NCBI GenBank assembly: GCA_031308135.1
Contig: JAHLJT010000631.1
Location: forward strand, 4,565,371-4,629,370
Origin: Acheta domesticus
Taxonomy: Eukaryota; Arthropoda; Insecta; Orthoptera; Gryllidae
Length of the DNA: 64,000 nucleotides
Direction of reading: 5' to 3'
The position numbers and the translations under genes were made by a program. Position 1 is the first letter of the stretch. Each line of letters begins with the position of its first letter. A model generated the notes under the pieces. The model was not told where the DNA came from. It was given only the letters and a program-made list of their open reading frames with translations, and did no database searches. Positions 12,320-22,849 of the stretch are shown in pieces.

Positions 12320-12536
12320 GAGCATCTCATCGGGGCGCCTTCCTATGCTCCCCCTTCCCCCGCCTCCCGGCTGCGCGGGCGGCCGCCACCCGGCGCGCCA
12401 ACGCCTAATCTGCAGAAACATTTTAATAGGCGACGCGCGCTCTCGCCAGATTACGCGGCTCTCGCTGGCGCCCTTCCAGCAGTCCGTGCACAAAGGCCGC
12501 GCGCACGCTCCTGGTAGGCAATTCTTGCACGTTCGA
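12320..12536. other. GC/CpG-rich patch
   Basis: CpG-dense sequence leading into the 12-bp repeat array. Confidence 0.5.
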
Positions 12537-12835
12537 CGCGCCCGCCCCCGCGCCCGCCACCGCGCCCGCCACCCGCGCCCGCCACCGCGCCCGCCCCCGC
12601 GCCCGCCCCCGCGCCCGCCCCCGCGCCCGCCCCCGCGCCCGCCCCCGCGCCCGCCCCCGCGCCGCCCGCCCGCGCCCGCCCCCGCGCCCGCCCCAGCGCC
12701 CGCCCCCGCCCCCGCGCCCGCCCCCGCGCCCGCCCCCGCGCCCTCCCCGCGCCCGCCCCCGCGCCCGCCCCCGCCCCCGCCCCCGCCCCCGCGCCCGCCC
12801 CCGCGCCCCGCCCCCGCACCCTCCCCGCGCGCCCC
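12537..12835 (+). repeat. 12-bp GC minisatellite (CCCGCGCCCGCC)n
   Basis: About 300 bp made almost wholly of CCCGCGCCCGCC and shortened variants. It is C-only/G-poor on the plus strand, so the minus strand has regularly spaced G-runs suited to G-quadruplexes. The 232-codon plus frame (RPPP repeats) and 135-codon minus frame (AGAGAG repeats) are artefacts of the 12-bp period. Confidence 0.92.
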
Positions 12836-12989
12836 TGCGCGTCTCCGCCCCCCACCACCCCTGCGGGTTTATTTCCAGGTTTCCCGAGATAATCTCTTTC
12901 GCCCGCTGCGCACAGTTCTGCTGGAAGAGAAGCCAGTGTCGGTCGCTGAGGTCACGGTGAAAGTAATGGCAACGACTTAAGAGCTTTTG

Positions 12990-13335
12990 AACGTGTGTTA
13001 GATGTTAATCACAATACGTGAAATACCAATGAAATTGCACAAGAATAAGCACGCATCAACCATTCACTTCGTAATTCCGGTTTTTCTTGATTCCTTAGAA
13101 GAAAATGTGTTATAATAAAGTTACCCTTCCTTTAAGAAAGCTCTTCCGGTAGGAATGTGGTCATCTTCAGTGGTTTGTAATTAAAACCAGAGTTGAGAGT
13201 TATACGTAATGTCTGGGGGTTGGCCACGACCTCTTGAAAGAACGTTCACGGAATGATTGGTTCAATCATTCATTCATTCTCTAACCCTTCAGGGCATGTT
13301 AACTGTTATAGGTCATTTGCAAAGTAAGTGAACTA
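12990..13335. other. No gene seen
   Basis: Mixed sequence between the minisatellite and a SINE. Confidence 0.5.
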
Positions 13336-13339
13336 CAGC

Positions 13340-13782
13340 GTTATTTACGGGCTGACCTACTTCGGCTTGTGGGAAGTTCTCCCTTCGAGGCATATCCGCC
13401 CAACTGGGCACGCCGCCAGTGGAGACAAGCTCTAGGTTTCCGTCTTGTCTCCCGTTATGCGTGGTTGTGTAGTACATGTAAGTACTATGAGAATGTGTGT
13501 GTGTAAGGGGAGAGGAGGGACAAGCAATAACGAGGAAATATTGCTCGCGGTCTTTGACCCAATATTAGAATATTGCTCCGGCATTCGCCCGGTATTTTTC
13601 GAAGATACCACGGAAAACTACCGATAAGAGAAGCCGGCCGCTAGAATTCTCCTCCAGGCAGCAATTAAATTCCACCCAGTTATTTAGCTAGTGTCGGAAA
13701 ATCTGCAATCGCCGGGACTCGATACCTCGAGAGTCGCTCAGTGGCAGCAGAAGCAGATGTTGCCCTGAGCCTACTCAGTCGG
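13340..13782 (-). mobile_element. SINE-A copy, 3' truncated
   Basis: On the minus strand the copy starts CCGACTGAGTAGGCTCAGGG, a tRNA-like head with an A-box-type GGCTCAGGG, then a B-box-like GTATCGAGTCCC, the AATTCTAGCGGCCGGCTTC block, GTTTTCCGTGGTATC, GAATGCCGGAGCAATA, and GAGACAAGACGG. The 3' end of the family (AATCAAT tail) is missing. The SINE has no protein and depends on LINE enzymes for movement. Confidence 0.78.
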
Positions 13783-13789
13783 TGAAAGA

Positions 13790-14935
13790 ACTTTCAAATT
13801 CATGGCTTGGAGGGTCTAACTGGTTCCCACACTCCTCGAGAAATGTACAATGTAGAATTATTTTGGTTTACACATTAATGTCTTGAATTCTCACAAATTA
13901 ATAATGCATTCGAAATAAGATTCTTCCTGGTAATCTCCATTCTTTTTTTGAACAAACAAATACTGTTCATACCGTTCATAAACAAAAGGGGGGAAATTTA
14001 ATTCATAGTATTGTAGTACGTTATAATGTTATACAGAATGTGTAACAGTCAATATCGCTATTTTAATTCAAAACATACAGGCTACTGCCTTTCGATTTAT
14101 TTTTTTGCACAGACAAACACGAATAGTGTCGTGTAAAATCAAGAAACCTGTTTCATTAAGCTCGACGCTCTAATTTTAGGTTCTGTGAAGGTAAACCAGT
14201 CGAGAAAAACTAAAGCGTAAAAAGAGTTATTTTTTGACAGTTGTGATAAGCTCACTGTCTTTGGACACAAATAAGTGTCGCACGATTAGCAAGCTACCGC
14301 CGCAATCAGTAATAAAACGTGGCGGCGAAACCTGTCAGCTTGGAATATTTGTGAATCTACGGTAAACATTTTTTAAAGAAGTGGAAATGTAGAGGAAATT
14401 TCAGACACAGTGTAGGAAATGTCTTTCAGACGCCGGTAGTCATTACTGCTGTAAGCAGTTCTAAAAAGTTTGCTTATGGTTAATGATCCCGATCGTGGCG
14501 GCTGCAATAAGAGACATTCCCATAATCATTAAATGAGTGAAACGTCGGAATCTTAGAAGATTACCTTTAGCGAACTCACTAAGAGGGCCAGACTTTCTCT
14601 CTGGTCGTAACACGACTCACATAGATTGTTTCAAAAAGATCACTACTCACTGGATTCCAAGAAATGTGTTTGGTTTTGACCGACAATTGTGAGCACCATG
14701 GAATTGAAAAGGACATTTTGCTGCTGAGAATAATCATCATTTTGTGGATCGTCTGCACAATGCACGTAGTGGAGTGAGAGCAACTGTCAACTGTCACTGT
14801 CACTGCACTTTCGTGCCTTTCAAAATTCAGCATTTCAGGAGGGATGAAAAATAAAGGAATTTCTATGAAAGTGGTTTCGAAGACGCAAATGGCAACTAAT
14901 TTTATACTGAAGGTATGACACTTCGGGTCCCGTAT
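13790..14935. other. No recognised gene; one 126-codon frame
   Basis: A minus-strand frame of 126 codons at 14579-14959 is the longest in ordinary-composition DNA here. It shows no family motif, and its start overlaps the SINE-like segment that follows, so I do not call it a gene. Confidence 0.45.
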
Positions 14936-14939
14936 TTTA

Positions 14940-15110
14940 AAGGTTACGGTAGCTGGCACGATATGCGAGGTCTGCGAGTTTGAATCCCGTCTTGGGCATG
15001 AAAATTCCGTTTAGTGTGGTGGCCTAGAAGGGTCTATCATGTTCCCGATGTAGTTCCTTCAGTACTCAATTTCTTCCCAGAACTCTCCGTGGCCGAAAGC
15101 TGTATGAATG
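14940..15110 (+). mobile_element. SINE-B-like fragment
   Basis: GCGAGGTCTGCGAGTTTGAA followed by TCCCGTCTTGGGC resembles the head of the SINE at 41950-42162 (read on its minus strand: GGGAGGTCGCGGATTTGAG then TCCCGCCTGGGGC). The B-box-like GAGTTTGAATCCC is clear; the ends are not. Confidence 0.45.
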
Positions 15111-15114
15111 AAGC

Positions 15115-15915
15115 ACTAATGTGGGTGCGAGCATATCACGGAAAGCAAGTTCTGTAATGGGCCTAGAGGCATCTCGTGAGCGCCACCATATATCCGCTGT
15201 AAAGTTCAAGCGCCGCATGAAAGTCACTAAGACATGAGACAGTCACCGACCGTAATAAGCTTACAAGTCGAGAGGAGGATGCGTCAACCGACAGCCGGAA
15301 GGTGAAACTGACCTTAAAATTCCCAATGATGATTACATTAAAATGGTGATAGAATTGCAAACGTGTAGCGGAGCTTGGCACTGCGTAGAGACGTAGAAAC
15401 TCTTCGTAGCTATACAACTATGTTTCATTTTTGCCCCTCAGAAGACCCTCGTACAATGATTGTTATCAAGAGATTAACGGAGAATAAAATTTATTAGCGT
15501 CTGCCAGATAGATATTCATACCCTGACAGTTTTATTGGTGATTTACATTGAATAATCACACTGTCCATGAATTATACACAAGAGTGCTTTGAAGTAACGA
15601 ACAATGGCGTGCGAAATTGAAAGGCAAGCAAGTTCGAAAATTGTGAATGGAGAAGACATAATCATCCCTATTTTTGTCTTACTTATGATCTAAGGGGCAA
15701 TATTTATAATTATCATATTTTCCTTCGCGTTCAAACTGTGTCTCATACGACAGTGTCAAGAAATATTACAATTCGTGTTGCTACTGGAAAATTAAAATGT
15801 ATTATTTTGTGATGAAAGCTTGAATTGACGTCGAGGCATTTCTGTGGAAACCACCAATAAGAATGTTCATGAACTTTTCAATTCAGAGTCGGCTGAGTTT
15901 ATCTGAGACAGAATT
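15115..15915. other. No gene seen
   Basis: AT-rich sequence with only short frames. Confidence 0.5.
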
Positions 15916-15917
15916 GC

Positions 15918-16085
15918 CGCTTTCTCTGCAGCAAATGTGACCGAGAGGTCCAAGGTTCAACGGTCGTAGGTCAGGAAGATGGCTGATTTTTTACTCTAGT
16001 CACAAAGTTACATCATATTCAGCCACTTTGAAGAGAATTCTAGCAACCGGCTGTATTGATTGGTAGTTTTCCATGGCTTCTCCAA
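15918..16085 (+). mobile_element. SINE-A copy, 5' part (interrupted)
   Basis: It holds the diverged B-box region (GACCGAGAGGTCCAAGGTTC), the AGAATTCTAGCAACCGGCTG block, and breaks at CCATGGCTTCTCC. The missing continuation (GATCAACACCAGGCG... in other copies) resumes at about 16578 on the same strand, so these two pieces are one SINE split by the reverse-oriented copy between them. Confidence 0.7.
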
Positions 16086-16576
16086 TTGACGGATTGGTTA
16101 TATTATTCCGGGACTGTCAACTTAATTTGTCATTAGTCTCGCTAGTGCAGAGCATATTTTTATCACGAAATGTAGCAAAGCTGGATGGCGAGATCCGGTG
16201 TCGACCTACGCGTCATTCTGCAGGTGTTTTCCCCATCAGTGGGCCACCACCCCAGCCGAAACAAGTTCTCAGCTCCCGGAATGTGTGGTAGTGTTGTGAC
16301 TGAAAAGCAAGAGTGTGTCAGTAAGCGGTGAGAAAGAGAGACGAAAGATCGCGCGGTGGTCCATTTGTTAGGCAACTACTCCGGCATTTGCCTGGTGTTT
16401 ATCGGGAAAACCACGGAAAATTACCGATCAGACCAGCCAGCCGCTGAAATTCTCCTTCCAACAGCTTTCGACCGATCTAGCGAATGACGGAAATACGGTT
16501 ATCGTCGGAACTCAAACACTAGGACCTCCCGGCCAGAGGCATTGCAGTGACAATTCACGCCCTGACTAGATTGTTT
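16086..16576 (-). mobile_element. SINE-A copy inserted inside another SINE-A
   Basis: On the minus strand it has the family order: B-box region (GTGTTTGAGTTCCGACGATA near 16495-16515), AATTTCAGCGGCTGGCTGG, GTTTTCCCGATAAACACC, GCCGGAGTAGTTGCC, CACTACCACACATTCCGGG, GTTTCGGCTGGGG, GCCATCCAGC and a tail ending in an AAT-type run beside 16086. It lies exactly where the plus-strand copy is broken. A short CTTCTC/TTTCTC similarity at the two junctions may be the target duplication. Confidence 0.7.
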
Positions 16577-16925
16577 CTCAGATAACACCAGGCGGATGCC
16601 GGAGTAGTACTCTAACAAATGTGCGCTAGATCGTGCGCAATTTTTTCTTTTTTCATCGTTCTATCCTCTTCGTTTGAACACACTAGCCCTAACATTCTCT
16701 ACACTATCACTCATGTCGAGAGACGATTCGGAAACTCGGAGCTTGTCTCGGCTGGGGCGGTGTCCGCCAGGGAAATACCTGGAGGGGAAAATTCCCCGCA
16801 AGCAAGCGTGTAGGTCGGCGCCGGATCTCACAATCCAGAATGGGAGGAACGTCACGAATACCCGCCACCACCTTCCGCAATAAAACATTGACGACAGTAA
16901 CGGGATTTGACGCACTCGGATAGGA
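16577..16925 (+). mobile_element. SINE-A copy, 3' part (continuation of 15918-16085)
   Basis: It resumes at ACACCAGGCGGATGCCGGAG and runs through GGAGCTTGTCTCGGCTGGGG, GATACCTGGAGG-type sequence, GGCGCCGGATCTCACAATCC and the CGCAATAAAACATTGACGAC region, then fades out near 16925. Confidence 0.7.
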
Positions 16926-17689
16926 TTTGAAACATCCTAAGTATCAAAGAGATTATTATTTTATTCATAGAGTAGTAAATATGAAGTAAATATTTGATAC
17001 GAACAATATATTGTATTTACGGAAATTTTTAGTTCATTAAAAATCTTTAACAATTTTGGAATTCATGTAATATGCCTTGGATTAAATTGCTGAAGCACCA
17101 CTCAAAAAACTGTTTCCAAAATCTGTTGTTGCTTTTTTTCAACCTTCCCCGTCCCTTTCCCAGTTTACACGACGTGGTGCCTTGAAAACGTCACTGAAAC
17201 GTGTCAGCGACCGCGCACGGACCCCACTAAAGCAGATGCCAGACACCACGGGAAGTTGTCTCCTTGCGAGGGATTTTATGCAGTGTAGGTGAGCATTACG
17301 CTTCTCAGTGAAATTGTCATCTTGTTAGGAAGCTTTTCGCGTTCTTCACGCTTCGGTGAGCCGAGCGCCTTCTGACATTCAAAAGAATCACGGTCCACTG
17401 CCCAAATCCCTGCAGAGAACATCACGCAACGCGGATTTCCTCCCCTTAACTCGTTTCAACAAAAAGGGAGCGTTATAGTCTGAGTCAGTGAAGAACCATG
17501 ACCTCTGACTAAGCTGCAGTGAAAATATTCATCTTATTGTATACTTAAACATCATCAACTTCTGCCACATGATGACTTGGATAGTTCTGGAATAAAGGTA
17601 TACCTAAGGTGAGTTTTAATAATTTTTATATCTAGAAAATATGCAAGATTACAAGCTACAGTGCTACATATTTTCCTTTTTCGCCTTAC
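16926..17689. other. No gene seen
   Basis: AT-rich to mixed sequence; no repeat ends found. Confidence 0.5.
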
Positions 17690-19150
17690 TTCATGAGAAG
17701 AGGAATTTGTAATCGGGCGCCGGAAAACGGCGATAAGATTTCAGAAAAACCGGAACCTGGTAACGAAAAACTATTGTTCCAATTGTTCCAAATTTGTTCC
17801 AATATGTAGTAAATCCTTTCCCAAACACGTGTAGTCAGGAACCATGTTTTATGAGTACTTGCTACTGGAAAATTGATGACGGCAAAGCATATGTTTGTCT
17901 GTCTGTGGTGAACGTTAGCTCCAAAACCATTCTGATAAATTTCTCTAAATTGATCAATCTGAACGAACTCGAGGCTTTCCGAGTTGGAAATAGACATTTC
18001 GATTTTGGGAGTTCTTTACATAAAGCTCAATTACATTTTCAAACTCTTCTTAAAAATGACCCCAAAATTTTTGATTAAGAATTGTTCTCGGATAGAGTAA
18101 AGAACTCAAAAAATTTCTGTCTCATTTACCTTGAAATACCTGATTTTTCGAAAATTGCAAAAGTTGTATTTTTTCGGCTTCTTTCTACAACTGCAATATT
18201 GAAAATAATAATTTTTAATGAAATCAGTTCTTCAAAGATCTTCAAATAAGTTCAGGTACAATTTTTTGAAAATGAGTAGCTTGCGTTTTTGTGTAATTTT
18301 GCGTGAAATATAAGATAATTTTCAAAACAATTATTTCCTCAAAAAGTCACCAATTTTTTTAACTAAAATTTTCCTCGTATGTAGAACGGCAGGAAGAACG
18401 TTAAAGATCGTGACTGGTCACATTTTCGTTGAGCTTCGCGAATTTTTGAAAATTGGAAATATTTTTAATTTTTTCCGCAACTTTCAACGGCAATATTCAA
18501 GATAATATTTTTTCAGTAATGGAATCTATTTAACAAAAATATATATTGAAATAAGATCATGTTTAATTTTTTGAAAATATATAATTTTTTAATATAAATT
18601 CCTGCTTCCAAAACCACTCATATTTTCGAGAAACTGAAGTTCTATTTTGATGAACAGATTTCGTTAAAGAAAACATTTCTGTCTTCATTATTGTAGTTGT
18701 CGGAAAACATTAGCTGCTGCAGTTTTAAAAAATCAGCGAAAATGATATTGGGAAGAGTCAGATGGACACATACGTTTTGCAGTCAATCGATTTTTTCGGT
18801 TTCAAGGACCCACAAAAATGAATTGTAACTCCACAACATATTAGACGAAGTAACCTACTACATAAAGGAACAATATTTATATTGCTTACAAGCAGTATTC
18901 TAGAAAATTAAACCAGATATTTAAAAACCGCCATGTACAATTATTTGAAATAACGAGTAGTTTTTGCATAATTTCTGCTTGAAGTTACAAAAAAACACAT
19001 TTTCTCGAAAATCGCTCTATGTTTTTGCTTTAATATTTTTCAACGGATAGAACAAAGGACGTTCAAAAGAATGGCGCAGGTAATAACTGGAGTCGACTGT
19101 ATTTCGTCAGGTCACAATAATTGAAATTGTGGAGTTCTAAGATTTCACAA
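17690..19150. repeat. Diverged AT-rich dispersed repeat
   Basis: Several loosely repeated blocks occur at irregular spacing: TACAATTTTTTGAAAATGAG near 18272, a cognate near 18560 and another near 18937; and ATTGTAGTTG-type blocks. The segment GCATAATTTCTGCTTGAAG to AAGAATGGCGCAGG (18968-19082) recurs inverted at about 26877-26995 inside the hAT-like element, and related blocks occur near 43300-43850. No protein is coded. Its ends are not defined. Confidence 0.55.
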
Positions 19151-19315
19151 AGTATTAATATTATTAATGAAAATTACGGCTGACATTAATTAATTTCATT
19201 AACGCGCGGCATTTCATTAATGAAAATTAATGAAATTTACGACGATTCTGGATCTAGGGAGTGGTCGTCCACCGATGAGACAGTTGTTACACAGTAAAAA
19301 GGCAAAAATGTTACC

Positions 19316-19849
19316 AACGGCTGAGGTGGCTCAGGGCACCAATTGATGTCAAGTGCCTCTCACCGGAGGCCCTAGGTTTCGTTTCACGACCTTGGCAGGA
19401 TTTTCGATATTAGCTACATAGTTATCTCCAGTTCAACCACTGTCTGGAGGAAGGTACTCTACTAGAAGGCCGGCTGCTCTGATCAGTAGTTTGTCCGATC
19501 AACACCAGGCGACAGCCGGAGCAGTACCCTAACAAACAGGCCACGGACCGCGCGCGATCTTTCCTTTCTCTTCCTTGTCCTAACCTCACCCCTTAATTAC
19601 ACACACTTAATTATACTTCACCACCACACAAGCCGGGAGACCGGTCGGGAGCTTAGAGATTGTCCCGGCTGAGGCGGTACCCCGCTGGTGAGAGATACCT
19701 GGTTAGGAAAACACAGCTACCTGACGTGCAGCTTGGCGCCAGATCTCGCCATTCAGCGGGGAATATCACCGTCACCTCCCGCGTTAAACGCATGCACTAC
19801 ACTGACGGGTCTAATGATAACAGTTGGCGCGCCCAGAATTAATCAATAA
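19316..19849 (+). mobile_element. SINE-A copy, near full length
   Basis: The tRNA-like head is well preserved: AACGGCTGAGGTGGCTCAGG, then the CCCTAGGTTTCGTTTCACGA B-box region. The body follows (GGCCGGCTGCTCTGATCAG, AACACCAGGCGACAGCCGGA, ACCACACAAGCCGGGAGACC, TTGTCCCGGCTGAGGCGG, GAGATACCTGG, CGCCATTCAGCGGGG) and the copy ends GGCGCGCCCAGAATTAATCA-AT. At ~530 bp it defines the family length. Internal A/B boxes imply RNA polymerase III transcription. No certain target duplication was found. Confidence 0.8.
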
Positions 19850-19959
19850 GGAAGCGTACCCGAAATCATCTTCGCAACCCAATGGCCACAGGTTTATGCG
19901 GCGGCGTCCCTGGCGCCCGGCTCGTCCTTCCGCCCTCGCCTCCGCCTCCCTCGCCCGCA

Positions 19960-20660
19960 TCCGGCTCTGTATAGTGCCATTTTTCAAACTCTGCCTCTCT
20001 GTCCTCACGAGTGAATATGTCACGGTATTTCACGTTCTTCTCAGTCGTGTTGCTAGATACCGCATGATCGCGACCGTATCAAACAGTGCTGGCGATCATG
20101 CGACATCTAGCGGCAGAACCGAGAAGACGCGAAATGCCGTGTGATATTCCATCGTGGCCGTTGGGGCTTGAGAGGCAGACGCAGAAGAATTGCACTATAT
20201 ACTGCGGTTTTTCTAACTTTGCCCCTCGAAGCCCGTCTTCACGATGGAATAAGTCACGGTATTTTGCGTCTTTCTCAGTCGTGTCACTAGATACTACATG
20301 ATCGCGACCGTATCAAGCAGTGCTTGCGATTATGCGACATCTAGCGGCAGGAGCGAGAAAGACGCAGAATGCCGTGTGATATCCCATCGTGGCCGTAGGG
20401 GCTTGAGAGGCAGACGCAGAAGAATTGCACTATATACTGCTGTTTTTATAACTTTGCTCTGAAGGCCCGTCTTCATGATGGAATATGTCACGATATTTCG
20501 CGACGTTCTCAGACGTGCCGCCAGATATTGCATGATCACGACCGCATCAATCAGTGCTTGCGATCATGCGACATCTAGCGGCGAAGATGCGAAATGCCGT
20601 GTGATATTCCACCGTGGCCGTAGGGGCTTGAGAGGCAGAGGCAGAAAAATGTCACTATAC
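19960..20660. repeat. Tandem array of 234-bp foldback units
   Basis: Three units have centres GCATGATCGCGACCGTATCA...GCGATCATGC beginning at about 20062, 20296 and 20530, exactly 234 bp apart. Each unit is itself an inverted repeat: CTAGATA..GCATGATCGC on the left of the centre mirrors GCGATCATGCGACATCTAG on the right, and the outer arms (GACTGAGA..., CACGGTATTT, ATATAGTGC) mirror too. A single strand could fold into a long hairpin per unit. Frames of 70-100 codons here on both strands are shadows of the symmetry. Confidence 0.82.
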
Positions 20661-20832
20661 TGCGATTTTCGTAACTTTGTCCCTGACAGGAATCAGCTGT
20701 TTCGCAGCCATCCTATCAAGAGCTTATATTTCGCGACAGTGACGTCACTAGAGTGACGTTCAAGCTCCGGATTGGATAAAACCGTGAACAGCTGATTTCT
20801 GTCAGGGAAAAAGTTACGAAAATCGCAGTATA
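20657..20832. mobile_element. Palindromic MITE-like element centred on TGACGTCA
   Basis: Arms of about 50 bp mirror each other: TATACTGCGATTTTCGTAAC at the left end and its complement GTTACGAAAATCGCAGTATA at the right, then CTGACAG-AATCAGCTGTT. The exact centre (20740-20747) is TGACGTCA, the palindromic CRE site. The outer arm resembles the arms of the adjoining 234-bp units, so the two probably share an origin. A related copy lies at 39367-39485. Confidence 0.75.
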
Positions 20833-20844
20833 CAGTCCAGGGCC

Positions 20845-21189
20845 TTTCAACTCCCATCTAACGTGGTGGAGACCATTACAGTGGCGCCCTCTCCTGCAGC
20901 ACCTTCTTACAGGAACTAAAACATAAAATGCTGCCAACGATACTTCAAATGTGCGTGGCTGCTATGTAGGTTCACGAGACGCAAGTCGACGCGAAATGTT
21001 ATAAAATATAGCATCGATGTTCGCGCTTTCTTCAGCGGTTTGTTAGATGTATCTCTTATAAATAACTGAGCATTTAAAAGACACTTTTCGCATTGATCAG
21101 ATATCAGCCAATTTTTATGTGCGGAAGTTGGCGATCCTAACCTGCAGCTGCACCCGGCAACACTAGCGCCTCCTATAGTAGAACCCCGC
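20845..21189. other. No gene seen
   Basis: Mixed sequence with AGTGGCGCCCTCT near 20880. Confidence 0.45.
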
Positions 21190-21490
21190 AGCTTCGTCCC
21201 CAGTTTTGATGGAGAGTTGCAGGGCCCTGATTCAGTCCGGCTGCTGGGCAGCGTCGCGCGTCGGGGCGGTGATGGAGGGAGAACCCCCGCGCGCGCTCCG
21301 CCGCTGCGACGTCTCAATCGCCCGCGCGCCGCCCCGCGCCGCGCCGCGCCCGCGCGCCCGTAAATCCCGCGCCAGAGCGCGCGGCGGGCGCACAATGCTC
21401 TCGGCCGTCGATCCCCGCTGCATCACGGACGGCGGGTCGCCAAGCGCCGGGAATGCGGGGACGGGGACACAAGTTGCGGCCTCTGCGCGA
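21190..21490. other. GC/CpG-rich patch
   Basis: Very CpG dense, with a CCGCG-pentamer run at about 21331-21352. All three frames are open on both strands over 60-159 codons because of composition. It could be a CpG island, but no gene starts here that I can recognise. Confidence 0.55.
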
Positions 21491-21812
21491 AGGAACGGAG
21501 GAATAATCTCTGGGCAAAATTATATAGACTTGTAATATTAAATCATCAACTATTACGTGACTTTCATAATTCAACAAGTGTCCTTCAGACTTTATTATGT
21601 GGTCGTTACTGTACAAGTTTTCTTTGAGATTTATTCACAGGGCGTAACCAAAAACAAAAAAGCTTTTCTTTGGTGAACTTTATTTTGCAATGCATCTCTT
21701 ATCATAAAAACATTGCAACGTGCAGATGCGCTCGTTCTAGCACCCCTCTCTTATCCCAAATTAGTTTCGCATCATGCCTAAATAAAACCCATAGTAGCCT
21801 AATATAGCGTTA
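21490..21812. other. No gene seen
   Basis: AT-rich interval. Confidence 0.45.
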
Positions 21813-22229
21813 TGGTAGCGAAATGAAGACACAGCCACGAGCTCTATTTACAATCCGTTTATTTACAAGATTGTTACAACTATGTGCAGCTTCGAGGCTA
21901 CGTTTGCAATGTACTTCCGTTACTTTTACGCATACTGCTCCCCATCCCCTGGCTGGTGCATCCTCCACTGAGTCTCTTTATCGCGCCGGTGCCTAGACAG
22001 TGCTACGCACGCGCAGTAACTCAAGACGTACACATACTCCATCCGGGCGAGCAGTCGCGTCCGCACGTGAGGCACACGCAGAGCGAAATTCTTTTCCTCC
22101 AGGCATCTCTGTACACTTTGGCGATCGCGTGATCATCCCTGGCCTTCCTGAGCGAGGCTCGGCCAACACACGCCCGTCCACAGAGGTGTCAGTCTCCACC
22201 TGAGTCGTGGGGGTCACGACTCCCCTTCA
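21813..22229 (-). mobile_element. Candidate solo LTR (weak)
   Basis: On the minus strand the segment holds a GATAAAGAG TATA-like site (near 21980) and GTAAATAAACGG with an AATAAA signal (near 21857), ending GTGTCTTCATTTCGCTACCA. That order resembles an LTR. The start is uncertain and the flanking 4-mers (GTTA and GTTG) do not match exactly, so the call is tentative. Confidence 0.35.
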
Positions 22230-22301
22230 GTTGGCGTCGCAGGCCGCACCCCACCCACTTCCCAAACAGGACAATCCCACCCTCGCTAAACGAAGGTTGG
22301 C

Positions 22302-22313
22302 CCGAACTGTAAC
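22302..22313 (+). repeat. Target-site duplication of SINE-A, left copy
   Basis: CCGAACTGTAAC here is repeated exactly at 22838-22849 on the other side of the SINE. Confidence 0.9.
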
Positions 22314-22837
22314 ACTGCAGTCCCTCTGACCGGGAGGTCCTAGGTTCGAGTCCCGACAGGATTTTTGACACTAGCTTGTCAGCGAGGTCGAATTCAGTTG
22401 CTGTTTGGAGGAGAATTCTAGCGGCCGGCTGCTCTGATCGGTAGTTTTCCGTGGTTTCTCCGATCAACACCAGGCGAATGCCGGAGCAGTACCCTAACAA
22501 ACGGGCCACGGATCGCGCGCGATCTTTCCTTCCTCTTCCTTGCCCTATACTCTCCTCTTACACACACACTTACACTAACATGCACTACACTACCACACAT
22601 GCCGGGAGACCGGTCAGGAGCTTACAGTTTGTCCCGGCTGGAGCGGTGCCCCGCTGGTGAGAGATGCCTGGTTGAGGGGAAAACCCCGCTAGTCGACGGT
22701 AGGTCGACGCCAGATCCCACCATCCAGCGGGGAAAAAGATCATCGCCACATCCCGAGAAAAAACACGCACTACGCTTACGGAACCAGTGACCTGAGTAGT
22801 TGACGCGCCCGGAAACATCAATCAATTAATCAATCAA
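22314..22837 (+). mobile_element. SINE-A copy with 12-bp target duplication, 5' truncated
   Basis: The exact 12-bp duplication CCGAACTGTAAC on both sides fixes the ends. The copy starts inside the tRNA-like head (ACTGCAGTCCCTCTGACCGG), so the A-box part present at 19316 is missing, then has a perfect B-box GGTTCGAGTCC. The body is the best preserved of all copies, and the tail is (AATC/AATT)-type, ATCAATCAATTAATCAATCA. 5' truncation plus a long duplication fits LINE-driven target-primed reverse transcription. This is probably among the youngest copies. Confidence 0.88.
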
Positions 22838-22849
22838 CCGAACTGTAAC

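Noticed and set aside
12282..12980. 232-codon plus and 135-codon minus frames
   Set aside because: Products of the 12-bp GC repeat; no domain.
14579..14959. 126-codon minus-strand frame in ordinary DNA
   Set aside because: No motif or neighbour supports it, and the region around its start looks like a SINE head. A protein search could reverse this.
22330..22350. Possible tRNA gene from the B-box
   Set aside because: The box is in a SINE body; there is no cloverleaf-length unit with intact acceptor stem.
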